This document shows positions 33,320 through 42,516 of a stretch of DNA of 64,000 nt, piece by piece. The stretch is from Lepidurus packardi (Eukaryota; Arthropoda; Branchiopoda; Notostraca; Triopsidae). The translations under genes and the position numbers were made by a program. The stretch lies in the NCBI GenBank assembly GCA_023053545.1, contig JAKZAN010000078.1, forward strand, positions 1-64,000, given 5' to 3'. Within the stretch, counting starts at the first letter, position 1; each line of letters opens with the position of its first letter. The notes beneath the pieces were generated by a model. The model saw only the letters and a program-made list of their open reading frames with translations. It was not told the DNA's origin and did not search any database.

Positions 33320-34207
33320 CTATTTCATTCGTTCGCGCTGTTGGTCTCGCGCTAGTAAAGTATTTTTCAGTAGCATCGCAATTGTCATCGGTCCTACCCC
33401 GCCTGGAACAGGCGTAATATATGATGCTTTTTTGCTTACGTTTTCAAAATCAACATCTCCGGTGATCACGTATCCTTTTTCATGATTTTTGTCTTCAACG
33501 CGCGTGATGCCCACATCAATAATTACGGCATCATCCTTAATCATTTCTGCTTTTAAGTAATTCGGTACGCCCAATGCAGAAATAACAATATCTGCTTGTG
33601 TTGTGATCTGCGCAATGTTTTTGGTGTAGCTGTGTGTTACCGTTACGGTTGAGTTTCCAGGAAATCCTTTGCGACCCATTAAAATGCTCATTGGCCTGCC
33701 CACAATGTGGCTTCTGCCAATTACAACCGTATGCTTTCCTTTAGTTTCGACGCCGTATCGCTCCAATAATTCTAAAATTCCGAATGGTGTTGCAGGAATA
33801 AAAGTAGACATATCCAAAGCCATTTTCCCGAAATTTTCTGGGTGAAAACCATCCACATCTTTGTGAGGTGCTACCGCCATGATCACTTTTTGTGTGTTAA
33901 TTTGCTCTGGCAAAGGCAACTGCACAATAAAACCATCAATATTATCGTCTTCGTTTAATTGTTTGATCTTCTTTAATAATTCGGCTTCCGAAGTCGTGCT
34001 TGGCATTTTGATCAAAGATGATTCAAAACCTACGCGTTCACAAGCTTTTACTTTGCTGCCCACATAAGTCAAGCTCGCGCCGTCGTTGCCCACGATAATG
34101 GCAGCCAAATGTGGCACTTTTTCGCCGTTTTTGAGCATCAAGTCAACTTCAGCTCTGATTTCGTTTTTAATGTCTTCGGCAACTTTCTTTCCGTCTAATA
34201 ATTGCAT
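33320..34207 (-). CDS. folD: Bifunctional methylenetetrahydrofolate dehydrogenase/cyclohydrolase
   Basis: FolD interconverts 5,10-methylene-, methenyl- and 10-formyl-tetrahydrofolate for purine and formyl-methionine synthesis. The 295-residue protein shows YVGSKVKACERVGF with the catalytic lysine, GFIVQLPLP, the NADP-binding GRSHIVGRPMSILM and ITPVPGGVGPMTIAML. The length is normal. It lies 72 bases downstream of ffh on the same strand and is followed by a strong terminator. Confidence 0.97.
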   Translation of the reverse strand: MQLLDGKKVAEDIKNEIRAEVDLMLKNGEKVPHLAAIIVGNDGASLTYVGSKVKACERVGFESSLIKMPSTTSEAELLKKIKQLNEDDNIDGFIVQLPLPEQINTQKVIMAVAPHKDVDGFHPENFGKMALDMSTFIPATPFGILELLERYGVETKGKHTVVIGRSHIVGRPMSILMGRKGFPGNSTVTVTHSYTKNIAQITTQADIVISALGVPNYLKAEMIKDDAVIIDVGITRVEDKNHEKGYVITGDVDFENVSKKASYITPVPGGVGPMTIAMLLKNTLLARDQQRERMK

Positions 34208-34279
34208 TGTAGTTGTAGTTTGTAGTTATTATAAACAAAAAAAGGTTCAAAGTTTTGACGCTTTAAACCCCTTGAATTT

Positions 34280-35617
34280 CTATCTCATTCCTTTCATGCC
34301 GCCCATCATTTTCATCAGGTTTTTTCCGCCTGGGCCTTGCATCATTTTCATCATTTTGCTCATCTGGTCGAACTGCTTCATCAATTGATTGACTTGCTCG
34401 ATTTTTGTTCCTGAACCCTTCGCGATTCGGTTTTTTCTTTTCACGTCGATCACAGCCGGTTTGCTTCTTTCTTGCGGCGTCATGGAGTGGATGATTGCTT
34501 CAATGTGTTTGAACGCATCATCTTCAATTTCGACATCTTTCATGGCTTTTGAAGCTCCTGGAATCATGCCGACTAAATCTTTCATGTTCCCCATTTTTTT
34601 TACTTGCTGAATTTGCGCTAAAAAATCATCGAATCCGAATTCATTTTTAGCAATTTTCTTCTGCAATTTGCGCGCTTCTTCTTCGTCGAATTGTTCTTGC
34701 GCGCGTTCTACCAAAGATACAACGTCGCCCATTCCCAAGATTCGCTCAGCCATACGAACAGGATAGAAAACGTCGATTGCGTCCATCTTCTCGCCTGTAC
34801 CAACAAATTTAATTGGTTTGTTTACGACACTTTTAATTGAAAGCGCTGCACCACCGCGTGTGTCACCGTCTAATTTTGTGAGGATTACACCATCAAAATT
34901 GAGTCGGTCGTTGAAAGCTTTTGCCGTATTGACTGCGTCCTGACCTGTCATTGAGTCGACCACGAACAAAGTTTCGTGCGGCTGAATGGCTTTGTGGACA
35001 TTTGCAATTTCGTTCATCATTTCCTCATCGACTGCCAAACGACCGGCGGTATCGACAATTACGACATTGAATCCGTTTGATTTTGCGTGTTTAATCGCAT
35101 TTTCGGCGATTGAAACTGGGTTTTTATTTTCTGGCTCAGAATATACTTGAACACCAATTTGATCCCCAACCACATGTAGTTGGTTGATCGCTGCTGGTCT
35201 GTATACGTCACAAGCTACTAATAATACTTTTTTATTTTTTTTAGTTTGCAGGAAGTTGGCCAATTTTCCAGAAAAAGTTGTTTTTCCAGAACCTTGAAGA
35301 CCTGACATCAAAATAACGGTTGGTGCGCCAGACAAGTTGATTCCTGCCACATCGCCGCCCATCAATTCAGTTAATTCGTCTTTCACCAATTTCACCAAGA
35401 GTTGGCCTGGTTGTAATGTGGTTAATACGTTTTGTCCGATTGCTTTTTCTTTTACTTTAGTTGTAAAATCTTTTGCAATCTTGAAATTTACGTCGGCGTC
35501 TAAAAGCGCGCGGCGCACTTCCTTTAAAGTATCTGCTACGTTTACTTCGGTAATTTTTCCGTGGCCTTTTAGTATGTGGAACGCTTTGTCGAGCTTGTCG
35601 CTTAAATTATCAAACAT
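34280..35617 (-). CDS. ffh: Signal recognition particle protein Ffh
   Basis: Ffh binds 4.5S RNA and signal sequences and targets nascent membrane proteins to FtsY. The 445-residue protein has the N domain (residues 1-95), the G domain with GLQGSGKTTFSGKLA, DTAGRLAVDEEMM and TKLDGDTRGGAAL, and the methionine-rich M domain ending in KNLMKMMGGMKGMR. The start is the conserved MFDNLSDKLDKAF. The -7 element lies at 35649-35656. It heads the ffh-folD pair. Confidence 0.97.
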   Translation of the reverse strand: MFDNLSDKLDKAFHILKGHGKITEVNVADTLKEVRRALLDADVNFKIAKDFTTKVKEKAIGQNVLTTLQPGQLLVKLVKDELTELMGGDVAGINLSGAPTVILMSGLQGSGKTTFSGKLANFLQTKKNKKVLLVACDVYRPAAINQLHVVGDQIGVQVYSEPENKNPVSIAENAIKHAKSNGFNVVIVDTAGRLAVDEEMMNEIANVHKAIQPHETLFVVDSMTGQDAVNTAKAFNDRLNFDGVILTKLDGDTRGGAALSIKSVVNKPIKFVGTGEKMDAIDVFYPVRMAERILGMGDVVSLVERAQEQFDEEEARKLQKKIAKNEFGFDDFLAQIQQVKKMGNMKDLVGMIPGASKAMKDVEIEDDAFKHIEAIIHSMTPQERSKPAVIDVKRKNRIAKGSGTKIEQVNQLMKQFDQMSKMMKMMQGPGGKNLMKMMGGMKGMR

Positions 35618-35648
35618 GATGCAATCGGTTTATTCAATTTATGAGCTG

Positions 35649-35656
35649 CAAATTTA
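35649..35656 (-). promoter_or_regulatory. -7 promoter element of ffh
   Basis: Minus-strand TAAATTTG (TAnnTTTG) 31 bases upstream of the ffh start. No clear -33 TTG at the normal distance. Confidence 0.5.
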
Positions 35657-35734
35657 ATGATTCTGCGCTGAAATTGGATGATTTTAATTCGACTTTATTG
35701 TTTTGAATACAAAAGTTTTTGACACCGAAATGCG

Positions 35735-35810
35735 CGTTAGGGATTGTCGCGGAAATCCTTTTTGTAGCGCAGCGGAAAAAAGATTGCAGCAAAAGCCCGC
35801 TCGAACGCCC
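35735..35810 (+). repeat. Dispersed palindromic intergenic repeat, copy 4
   Basis: A well-preserved copy: AGGGATTGTCGCGGAAATCC, TTTTTGTAGCGCAGCGGAAAAA as loop and stem (quoted in parts), then AGATTGCAGCAAAAGCCCG. It lies in the ffh-argS gap (35618-35865), which otherwise holds the ffh -7 element and an AAAGTC array. Confidence 0.8.
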
Positions 35811-35812
35811 TT

Positions 35813-35844
35813 ATAGTCGTAATGTCGTAATGTCTTAAAGTCCT
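35813..35844 (+). repeat. 8-bp-period AAAGTCNT array, copy 3
   Basis: Four units: ATAGTCGT, AATGTCGT, AATGTCTT, AAAGTCCT, directly after the dispersed repeat and before the 3' end of argS. Same orientation as the two arrays flanking the island. Confidence 0.8.
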
Positions 35845-35865
35845 ATGTCAAGCCTTGCTAAAAAC

Positions 35866-37647
35866 CTACATGCGTTCTGGAACGTTGATTCCCAGTAGCG
35901 AAAATGCCGATTTTATGGTTAGTGCCACTTTGTTTGAGAGCAGCACGCGGAATTGTTTGATATTTGCGTCGTCTTCGCCCAAAATGGTTACGGATTGGTA
36001 GAAAGAATTGTATTCCTTAACCAAATCGTATGTGTAATTCGCGATTACGGCCGGACTGTGCGTGTTAGCTGCCAGTTGAATTGTGGCTGGAAATAATTCC
36101 AATTGCTTGATTAGTTCCTTTTCTTTTGGATGCAATTCGGCTACGGCAACAAGATTTGACAAATTGGTTGCTGCTTTGCGCAAAATTGACTGAATTCTGG
36201 CGTATGTGTATTGGATGAAAGGCCCTGTGTTTCCTGCAAAATCGACAGATTCTTCAGGATTAAACAAGATGCGTTTTTTGGGATCGACTTTTAGAATGTA
36301 ATATTTCAGTGCGCCCATTCCTATTGTTTGGTATAAGGCATTTTTTTCGTCGTCTGAATAGCCGTCTAATTTGCCCAATTCTTCTGAAATTTGCTTTGCT
36401 GTTTGCGTCATTTCGGTCATCAAATCGTCTGCATCGACCACTGTTCCTTCACGGCTTTTCATTTTTCCAGAAGGCAAATCGACCATTCCGTATGACAAGT
36501 GAAATAAGTTTTCAGCCCAGTTGAAGCCGAGCTTTTTCAATATCAAAAACAACACTTTGAAGTGGTAATCCTGCTCGTTTCCAACGGTGTAGACCATACC
36601 CGAAACATCAGGATAATCTTTTACGCGTTGAATGGCAGTTCCGATGTCTTGCGTCATGTAGACCGCAGTTCCGTCTGAACGGAGTACAATTTTACGATCT
36701 AGGCCTTCGTCTGTTAAATCGATCCAAACCGATCCGTCTGCTTCTTTTTCGAAAACGCCTTTTTCCAGTCCAATCTGCACGACATCTTTTCCCAACAAAT
36801 AGGTTTGACTTTCGTAATAATATTGATCGAAGTCGACGCCCATTTGTGCGTATGTTGCTTCAAAACCGTTGTATACCCATTGGTTCATGGTGCGCCACAG
36901 CTGCATAACTTCGGCATCGCCCGCTTCCCATTTCTGTAACATTTCTTGCGCTTGCAATAAGATTGGCGCCGATTTTTTAGCTTCGTCTTCAGAAAGACCT
37001 GACGCAATTAGGCCATTAATTTCTTCTTTGTAGGCTTTGTCAAACGCAACGTAGAAATTGCCCACTAGCTTATCGCCTTTCAGTCCCGTTGATTCAGGAG
37101 TTTGTCCGTTTCCGAACAATTGCCAAGCCAACATCGACTTGCAAATGTGAATGCCACGATCGTTGATGATTTGGGTTTTGTAGACTTTTTTGCCGGAAGC
37201 TTTCAGGATTTCGGCTACGGAATATCCCAATAAATTATTGCGAACATGCCCCAAGTGGAGCGGTTTATTTGTGTTTGGTGATGAATATTCAACCATTACG
37301 GCTGGTGTGCCAACCTCTGGTTTAGCAAAGCCATAATGATCTGCTTGCATGGCGCCATTGAACAAATTGATATAATAATCATCTGCAACGACTAGATTTA
37401 AAAAACCAGCCACCACATTGAATGAGCTTACAAATTGTTGCCCAACGAGATATTGCCCTATCGTGTTACCGATTTCGGCCGGAGTCGACTTAATCACTTT
37501 TAATAACGGAAACAGAACTGCCGTGATATCGCCTTCGAAATCTTTCCTTGTGGCTTGAAATTCTATTTTATCGACAGTTACAGAAAAAGCTTCTGCAATT
37601 GCATTTTTGATTTGAATGGATAATTGCTCAGTAATTGTAGTAGACAT
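35866..37647 (-). CDS. argS: Arginine--tRNA ligase
   Basis: Class I aminoacyl-tRNA synthetase charging tRNA-Arg. The 593-residue protein has the N-terminal Arg-tRNA-binding domain (1-110), VEYSSPNTNKPLHLGHVRN with the HIGH-equivalent HLGH, the KMSK-equivalent region KMKSREGTVV, and the C-terminal anticodon-binding helices ending in INVPERM. The -7 element is at 37665-37672. Confidence 0.97.
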   Translation of the reverse strand: MSTTITEQLSIQIKNAIAEAFSVTVDKIEFQATRKDFEGDITAVLFPLLKVIKSTPAEIGNTIGQYLVGQQFVSSFNVVAGFLNLVVADDYYINLFNGAMQADHYGFAKPEVGTPAVMVEYSSPNTNKPLHLGHVRNNLLGYSVAEILKASGKKVYKTQIINDRGIHICKSMLAWQLFGNGQTPESTGLKGDKLVGNFYVAFDKAYKEEINGLIASGLSEDEAKKSAPILLQAQEMLQKWEAGDAEVMQLWRTMNQWVYNGFEATYAQMGVDFDQYYYESQTYLLGKDVVQIGLEKGVFEKEADGSVWIDLTDEGLDRKIVLRSDGTAVYMTQDIGTAIQRVKDYPDVSGMVYTVGNEQDYHFKVLFLILKKLGFNWAENLFHLSYGMVDLPSGKMKSREGTVVDADDLMTEMTQTAKQISEELGKLDGYSDDEKNALYQTIGMGALKYYILKVDPKKRILFNPEESVDFAGNTGPFIQYTYARIQSILRKAATNLSNLVAVAELHPKEKELIKQLELFPATIQLAANTHSPAVIANYTYDLVKEYNSFYQSVTILGEDDANIKQFRVLLSNKVALTIKSAFSLLGINVPERM

Positions 37648-37664
37648 TGTTATGATTTAAAGCG

Positions 37665-37672
37665 CAAATATA
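37665..37672 (-). promoter_or_regulatory. -7 promoter element of argS
   Basis: Minus-strand TATATTTG, 18 bases upstream of the argS start codon; a perfect TAnnTTTG match. Confidence 0.6.
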
Positions 37673-37834
37673 AGCCAATTGCTGGCAGTAAGAAAATATG
37701 TCGCGGATGAGAATTTAATTAAAACAAAAAAAACAGCAGGCTGTTGTAACATTTTTGATTTGAATAGTCTATTACAAAGAAGGAAAAATAATCATTCATC
37801 AATCAAATCAATTACGAACTACCAAAATTACCAA

Positions 37835-40195
37835 ATGAAATCAATCTATCTATTTTTGTGCGTATCAGTCTTTATAGGCGCTTATAGTCAAAATGTTGCA
37901 ACAGGAAAAATTGTCGACCAAGTTTCGGGATCAGCCATTCCGTATGCCTCTGTCGTAGTAAAGCAAGACGGAAAAGCCGTTAGCGGTTCGCTATCGAGTG
38001 AAGACGGCACTTTTGAAATTAAGAATTTAGCCCCAAAAAAATACGAGTTGGAAATTGTGTTTATGGGCTACAAAACGTTTTCGGAAGCTTTAGACTTCAG
38101 CACCGGAAAAAAATCCGTTGCATTAGGAACAATCAAGCTTATCGAAGACGGCATCCAACTAAAAGAAGTAAACGTCGTTGCAGAACGCTCAACGATTGAG
38201 CAAAAAATCGATCGAAAAGTAATCAATGTGGGCAAAGACCTCACCACGGCAGGCGCAACAGCAGCCGACATTATGAACAACATCCCGACAGTGAACGTTG
38301 ACCAGGACGGTAAACTATCCTTGCGCGGCAATGAAAACGTGCGGGTTTTGGTTGATGGAAGGCCCACTAATATGGATGCGGCGACTTTACTGAAGCAAAT
38401 ACCATCAGCCTCTATCAAGAAAATTGAATTAATCACCAACCCAAGCGCCAAATACAACCCAGAAGGAATGTCCGGCATCATCAACATTGTGCTCTACAAA
38501 AATTCCAATAATGGTTTCAATGGCAATATCAATTCAAGCGCTACATTTGCGGTTACTCCAAAAATAAACAACTCGTTAAACATGAACTACCGAAAAGGAA
38601 AACTTAACTTTTTTGGTACATACGGAAACGATTTTGCGAAGCGATTCAACGAAGGCTTCATCAAGCGATACGACCAAAACAGCGAACAAATTATTGATAT
38701 TGTGAACGATGACAATTCCCATTTGGCTAAATTTGGAATGGATTATTACATCGACGACCGCAATACCATTTCGGCCTACACGAATCAAAATAGAGCACAT
38801 GGCGTGGGCGATTTCGACCTTTTTGCGAATTACCCGTTAGAGGACAGAAACTTCTATCAAAACTCAATCTACCGGTCAAAATCCAGAAACGGCGCCTATA
38901 ATTTGGCTTACAAACACCTGTTTACAAAAGAAAACCACACATTGGATTTTGAGGCCAATTATAACGACTCAAAAGAAAACCAGCGCGGCTATTTCAACAC
39001 GGCATTCGGCAACAACAATCCGAATGCGATTTATACCGATTATTTCCTTGATACGCGAAAAAACACAACTTTAAATCTGGATTATTCCAACCCAATTAAC
39101 GACAAAAGCAATTTAGAACTTGGTGCCGAATCCCGCTTGGTTCGCACAGATGACAGCTACAAAACCACAGCTATCGGCGGAACAAATTTGGGATACCAGT
39201 ACAATCTCGACATCTATTCTGCATACGCAACCTTCGGGCAACGATTCGATAAAATCAGCTACCAGTTGGGCGCACGATTTGAAAGTTATAAAGTTGAAGC
39301 CACAATCGACGGCGCATCTGCCTACAAAGACGATTATTTAACGGTCTATCCTTCAGCGTCTTTCGTATACAAAGCAAACGATAAAAACCAATACCAATTA
39401 AGCTACAGCCGCCGTGTCGACAGACCAAGTCTGGAACAAACCACGCCAATCAGAGAATTCAGTACGCCATTATTAAAATCACTTGGAAATGCCGAATTGG
39501 ATCCGCAGTTCACCAACTCGATCGAGTTCAATTACGTCCGAAATCTGGAAAAAGGATCAGTAACAGCCGGTGTTTTTGTGCGCCAAATCCAAAACGAAAT
39601 CACAAGGCTCATCTACCCAGATCCAGACAATGCAGATGGACAAATTATGACCTTCGAAAATTTCAAAAGCAATACAGCATACGGCTTCGAAGCGTCGGCA
39701 AATTATAAAATCACAAGTTGGTGGGACATCCAGCCTTCAATCGACTTTTCAAGCATCAGGCAACGTGGCAGCGTTTTCAGCAGCGCCGCAAACGCCATGA
39801 TCGAACGTGTGGTCGACGTGCAAGCACTGAACGGCAGGATGAATAACAATTTCAAAGCCAACAAACATTTGCGTTTCTTGCTGTTTGGTTTCTACAGAAG
39901 CGGTGTCGAACGCGTCCAAAACATCAGCAAAGACATGTACAAAATCGATGCCGGTGGCCGCTACACCTTCCTGCGCGACAAAGCCACGCTCAGCGTCCGG
40001 TTTAACGACATTTTCAACACCATGCGATTCGCTTTCGACAGCGATTATCCATCGCCAAACTCTGGCCAATTCCGTTGGGAAAGTCACTCACTTTTGGTCA
40101 GTCTGAATTACAATTTTGGCGGCAGTAAAAATAAAGAATTACAGCGAAAACAACGCGAAAACAATACCCAGCAAGGCGGTGGCGGGTTATTCTAA
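37835..40195 (+). CDS. TonB-dependent receptor-like outer membrane beta-barrel protein
   Basis: A 786-residue outer-membrane protein. After a signal peptide (KSIYLFLCVSVFIGAYSQ) comes a carboxypeptidase-regulatory-like domain (about 20-105, GKIVDQVSGSAIPYASVVV). A plug-like domain follows (GATAADIMNNIPTVNVDQDG, VRVLVDGRPTN) and a large barrel of the outer membrane beta-barrel family (PF14905 type). The C-terminus is Gln-rich. There is no SusD partner, so it is not a canonical polysaccharide-utilization pair and the ligand is unknown. The start at 37835 begins with the signal peptide; the upstream open frame from 37679 has no coding character. Confidence 0.88.
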   Translation: MKSIYLFLCVSVFIGAYSQNVATGKIVDQVSGSAIPYASVVVKQDGKAVSGSLSSEDGTFEIKNLAPKKYELEIVFMGYKTFSEALDFSTGKKSVALGTIKLIEDGIQLKEVNVVAERSTIEQKIDRKVINVGKDLTTAGATAADIMNNIPTVNVDQDGKLSLRGNENVRVLVDGRPTNMDAATLLKQIPSASIKKIELITNPSAKYNPEGMSGIINIVLYKNSNNGFNGNINSSATFAVTPKINNSLNMNYRKGKLNFFGTYGNDFAKRFNEGFIKRYDQNSEQIIDIVNDDNSHLAKFGMDYYIDDRNTISAYTNQNRAHGVGDFDLFANYPLEDRNFYQNSIYRSKSRNGAYNLAYKHLFTKENHTLDFEANYNDSKENQRGYFNTAFGNNNPNAIYTDYFLDTRKNTTLNLDYSNPINDKSNLELGAESRLVRTDDSYKTTAIGGTNLGYQYNLDIYSAYATFGQRFDKISYQLGARFESYKVEATIDGASAYKDDYLTVYPSASFVYKANDKNQYQLSYSRRVDRPSLEQTTPIREFSTPLLKSLGNAELDPQFTNSIEFNYVRNLEKGSVTAGVFVRQIQNEITRLIYPDPDNADGQIMTFENFKSNTAYGFEASANYKITSWWDIQPSIDFSSIRQRGSVFSSAANAMIERVVDVQALNGRMNNNFKANKHLRFLLFGFYRSGVERVQNISKDMYKIDAGGRYTFLRDKATLSVRFNDIFNTMRFAFDSDYPSPNSGQFRWESHSLLVSLNYNFGGSKNKELQRKQRENNTQQGGGGLF

Positions 40196-40217
40196 AATAA
40201 TTTTATAAGAAATCTAT

Positions 40218-40314
40218 TGGGCGTTTCCCGCCAAAAAAAGGCGGGGCGGGCTTTCGCTGCAATCTTTTTTTTCGCTGCGCTGCAAAAAAGGATTTCCGCT
40301 TCAATCCCTAACGC
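40218..40314 (-). repeat. Dispersed palindromic intergenic repeat, copy 5
   Basis: Minus orientation, a near-consensus copy. Reading the minus strand: AGGGATTGAAGCGGAAATCC, TTTTTTGCAGCGCAGCGA, AAAAAAGATTGCAGCGAAAG, then CCCGCCCCGCC with a CCGCC/GGCGG hairpin. The remainder of the gap (40315-40430) is AT-rich with overlapping AAATTCC/GGAATTT-like repeats and no gene. Confidence 0.8.
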
Positions 40315-40430
40315 ACATTCCCAATTTGGAAAAACTTTGAAGCTCAAATTTCAAATTCCAAATTCCAGATTGGAATAAATTGTGTGGAACATCAATACGC
40401 ATAACAACAAGATTTCAGACCGGAAGATTC

Positions 40431-40469
40431 AAAAAAAAAATAAGCCCTTAATCGGGCTTATTTTTTTTT
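40431..40469 (-). terminator. Intrinsic terminator of fabH (bidirectional)
   Basis: AATAAGCCC-TTAATC-GGGCTTATT flanked by A10 on the left and T9 on the right, so it works on both strands. It lies directly after the fabH stop. Confidence 0.85.
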
Positions 40470-41477
40470 CTACCATTTGATGATAACACTTCCCCACGTG
40501 AAGCCGCTTCCAAAAGCAGCCAACACCACAGTATCACCAGGTTTTATTTTCCCAGCTTCCCACGCCTCCGTCAGCGCAATCGGAACAGACGCCGCTGTCG
40601 TGTTGCCATATTTCTGAATGTTATTATACACTTGGTCATCGGTAAGCTTAAACTTCTGCTGAATAAACTGCGAAATCCGCAAGTTTGCTTGGTGCGGAAT
40701 CAACATGTCAATATCAGAAACAGACAAGTTGTTCGCCAGTAAACCTTCCATAATCACTTCGCTAAATCGCACAACTGCATTCTTAAACACAAACTGGCCA
40801 TTCATATACGGCAAATAGCTTTCGTCGTCAGGATCGTTGTCACGTAAAATATCGGTCACCCATCGGCCGCCCATGCCAGGCGCTTTCACAATCAATTCTT
40901 CGGCGTGCTGCCCTTCTGAATGCAAATGTGTCGATAGAATTCCCTTTGTGAGATCTTCTTCCCGACTCATGACAGCCGCTCCGGCGCCATCTCCAAAAAT
41001 AACAGAAACGCCACGACCTCTTGTAGTCATATCCAATCCTTGCGAATGTACTTCAGATCCAATAACCAAAATGTTTTTATACATACCCGTTTTGATGTAC
41101 TGATCTGCAATTGAAACCGCATACACAAAACCAGAACATTGGTTCCGAATATCGAGCGCGCCTACCGTTCTCAACCCCAAATCGCGTTGCACCAAAACAC
41201 CTGGTCCTGGAAAATAATAATCGGGACTTAAGGTGGCAAAAATCACAAAATCGATATCGTTTGGCTCCAAACCAGAGCGCTCCATTGCGATTTTCGCTGC
41301 TTTGACACCCATCGAAGTGGTTGTGTCTTCGCCCTTAATGATGTGACGGCGTTCTTTAATGCCCGTTCGTTCTTGAATCCACTCATCATTGGTCTCGATT
41401 ATTTTTGATAAATCGTCGTTTGTAACCACGTTATCAGGGACATAAAACCCCAGTCCTGCTATTTTTGAATGAAACAT
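40470..41477 (-). CDS. fabH: 3-oxoacyl-ACP synthase III family protein
   Basis: Ketoacyl synthase III condenses an acyl-CoA starter with malonyl-ACP. The 335-residue protein has the catalytic triad: Cys in DIRNQCSGFVYAV, His in LIPHQANLRI and Asn in KYGNTTAASVP. The C-terminal GSGFTWGSVIIKW is normal. Flavobacteria carry more than one KASIII paralogue. This one lies downstream of TetR/AarF/ABC genes rather than with plsX, so it may be a paralogue with a special starter and not the housekeeping FabH. Confidence 0.85.
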   Translation of the reverse strand: MFHSKIAGLGFYVPDNVVTNDDLSKIIETNDEWIQERTGIKERRHIIKGEDTTTSMGVKAAKIAMERSGLEPNDIDFVIFATLSPDYYFPGPGVLVQRDLGLRTVGALDIRNQCSGFVYAVSIADQYIKTGMYKNILVIGSEVHSQGLDMTTRGRGVSVIFGDGAGAAVMSREEDLTKGILSTHLHSEGQHAEELIVKAPGMGGRWVTDILRDNDPDDESYLPYMNGQFVFKNAVVRFSEVIMEGLLANNLSVSDIDMLIPHQANLRISQFIQQKFKLTDDQVYNNIQKYGNTTAASVPIALTEAWEAGKIKPGDTVVLAAFGSGFTWGSVIIKW

Positions 41478-41504
41478 ATTTTGTTATTTATTAATTTCAA
41501 TTTG

Positions 41505-42482
41505 TTAATCTTTAATAATATGCCTTTGATTTGCATTTTTGATATTTGCCTGAAGACGCACCGAAAGGCCTTTATCAATAGCAATATCGTTGTGAAAATA
41601 CACAATTGTGTGTTCAAACCTGCCTTCAATTAAATAAAATGTGCCTTGGTAATAATTCGCTTGTACCTCAACCTCAAACAATCCAGCTTCTGAAACGGCA
41701 AGTTCATGCGGATATACGATGATATTCCCAGTTTGCAACGTAGCCATAATTAATGAAATGGGCAATAAATTTACATCGCCAAAAAGGGATGCCGCGTACG
41801 CATTCGGCGGATTTTCAATCAAGTTTTTGGGTGATTCGAGTGCCATTCCAGCACCATTTTTCATAACCAAAACCGCGTCAGAAAATGCGAGAACATCCTG
41901 ATGGTTATGCGTGGCTACGATACATGAAATGGACTTTTCTTTGAAATATCGGAACACCCGCCTGCGAAGTTTATTGGTTCTAAAAACATCTATTTGACTG
42001 AAAGGTTCGTCAAGCAATAACAACTCTGGCTCTAAGGCCAAAACCCTTGCTATTGCTACACGCTGTTGCTGGCCGCCGCTCAAATTTTTAGGCTTAACGT
42101 TCGCAAAATCTGCCATTTCAACCATCTCAAGCAATTCAGAAATACGCGCTCGTTTCGCCTCTGGATTCGTATTCGACAAAAAAGCACCCACATTTTCCGC
42201 AACAGTCGTGTAGGGCATTAAGCCAAAATCTTGGGCGAGGTATTTTATATTTGGCAAGCCTGGAATAAGATTGTGCTTGGGTCCAGGAACAGTAACGCCG
42301 TTAAAAACAATGGCGCCTTCATCCAAATCATAAATGCCGTAAATTAGCTTAAGCAGCGTACTTTTCCCGCAGCCGCTTTCGCCAATAACTGACAAATGCG
42401 TTCCTTTTTCTAGCGAAAAAGAAACGCACTCTATAGCCTTTGAATTAATATAAGAGAAAGAAATGTTTTGTACTTCAAGCAT
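41505..42482 (-). CDS. ABC transporter ATP-binding protein
   Basis: A 325-residue ABC ATPase. Walker A is GESGCGKSTLLKL (about 34-46), signature LSGGQQQRVAIARVLA, Walker B LLLLDEPFSQID and H-loop ATHNHQD. After the ATPase (about 225 residues) a TOBE-like C-terminal domain follows, as in importer ATPases of the sugar/ion/polyamine kind. No permease gene is adjacent, so the partner must be elsewhere or the protein acts without one. It is in a same-strand run TetR-AarF-ABC-fabH with gaps of 11, 34 and 27 bases. Confidence 0.9.
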   Translation of the reverse strand: MLEVQNISFSYINSKAIECVSFSLEKGTHLSVIGESGCGKSTLLKLIYGIYDLDEGAIVFNGVTVPGPKHNLIPGLPNIKYLAQDFGLMPYTTVAENVGAFLSNTNPEAKRARISELLEMVEMADFANVKPKNLSGGQQQRVAIARVLALEPELLLLDEPFSQIDVFRTNKLRRRVFRYFKEKSISCIVATHNHQDVLAFSDAVLVMKNGAGMALESPKNLIENPPNAYAASLFGDVNLLPISLIMATLQTGNIIVYPHELAVSEAGLFEVEVQANYYQGTFYLIEGRFEHTIVYFHNDIAIDKGLSVRLQANIKNANQRHIIKD

Positions 42483-42516
42483 GCGACAAATTTAGACATT
42501 CGATGCAAGTAGTAGC

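Noticed and set aside
37679-37834. N-terminal extension of the beta-barrel protein
   Set aside because: The extra 52 residues precede a clear signal peptide at 37835, and the segment is intergenic in character.
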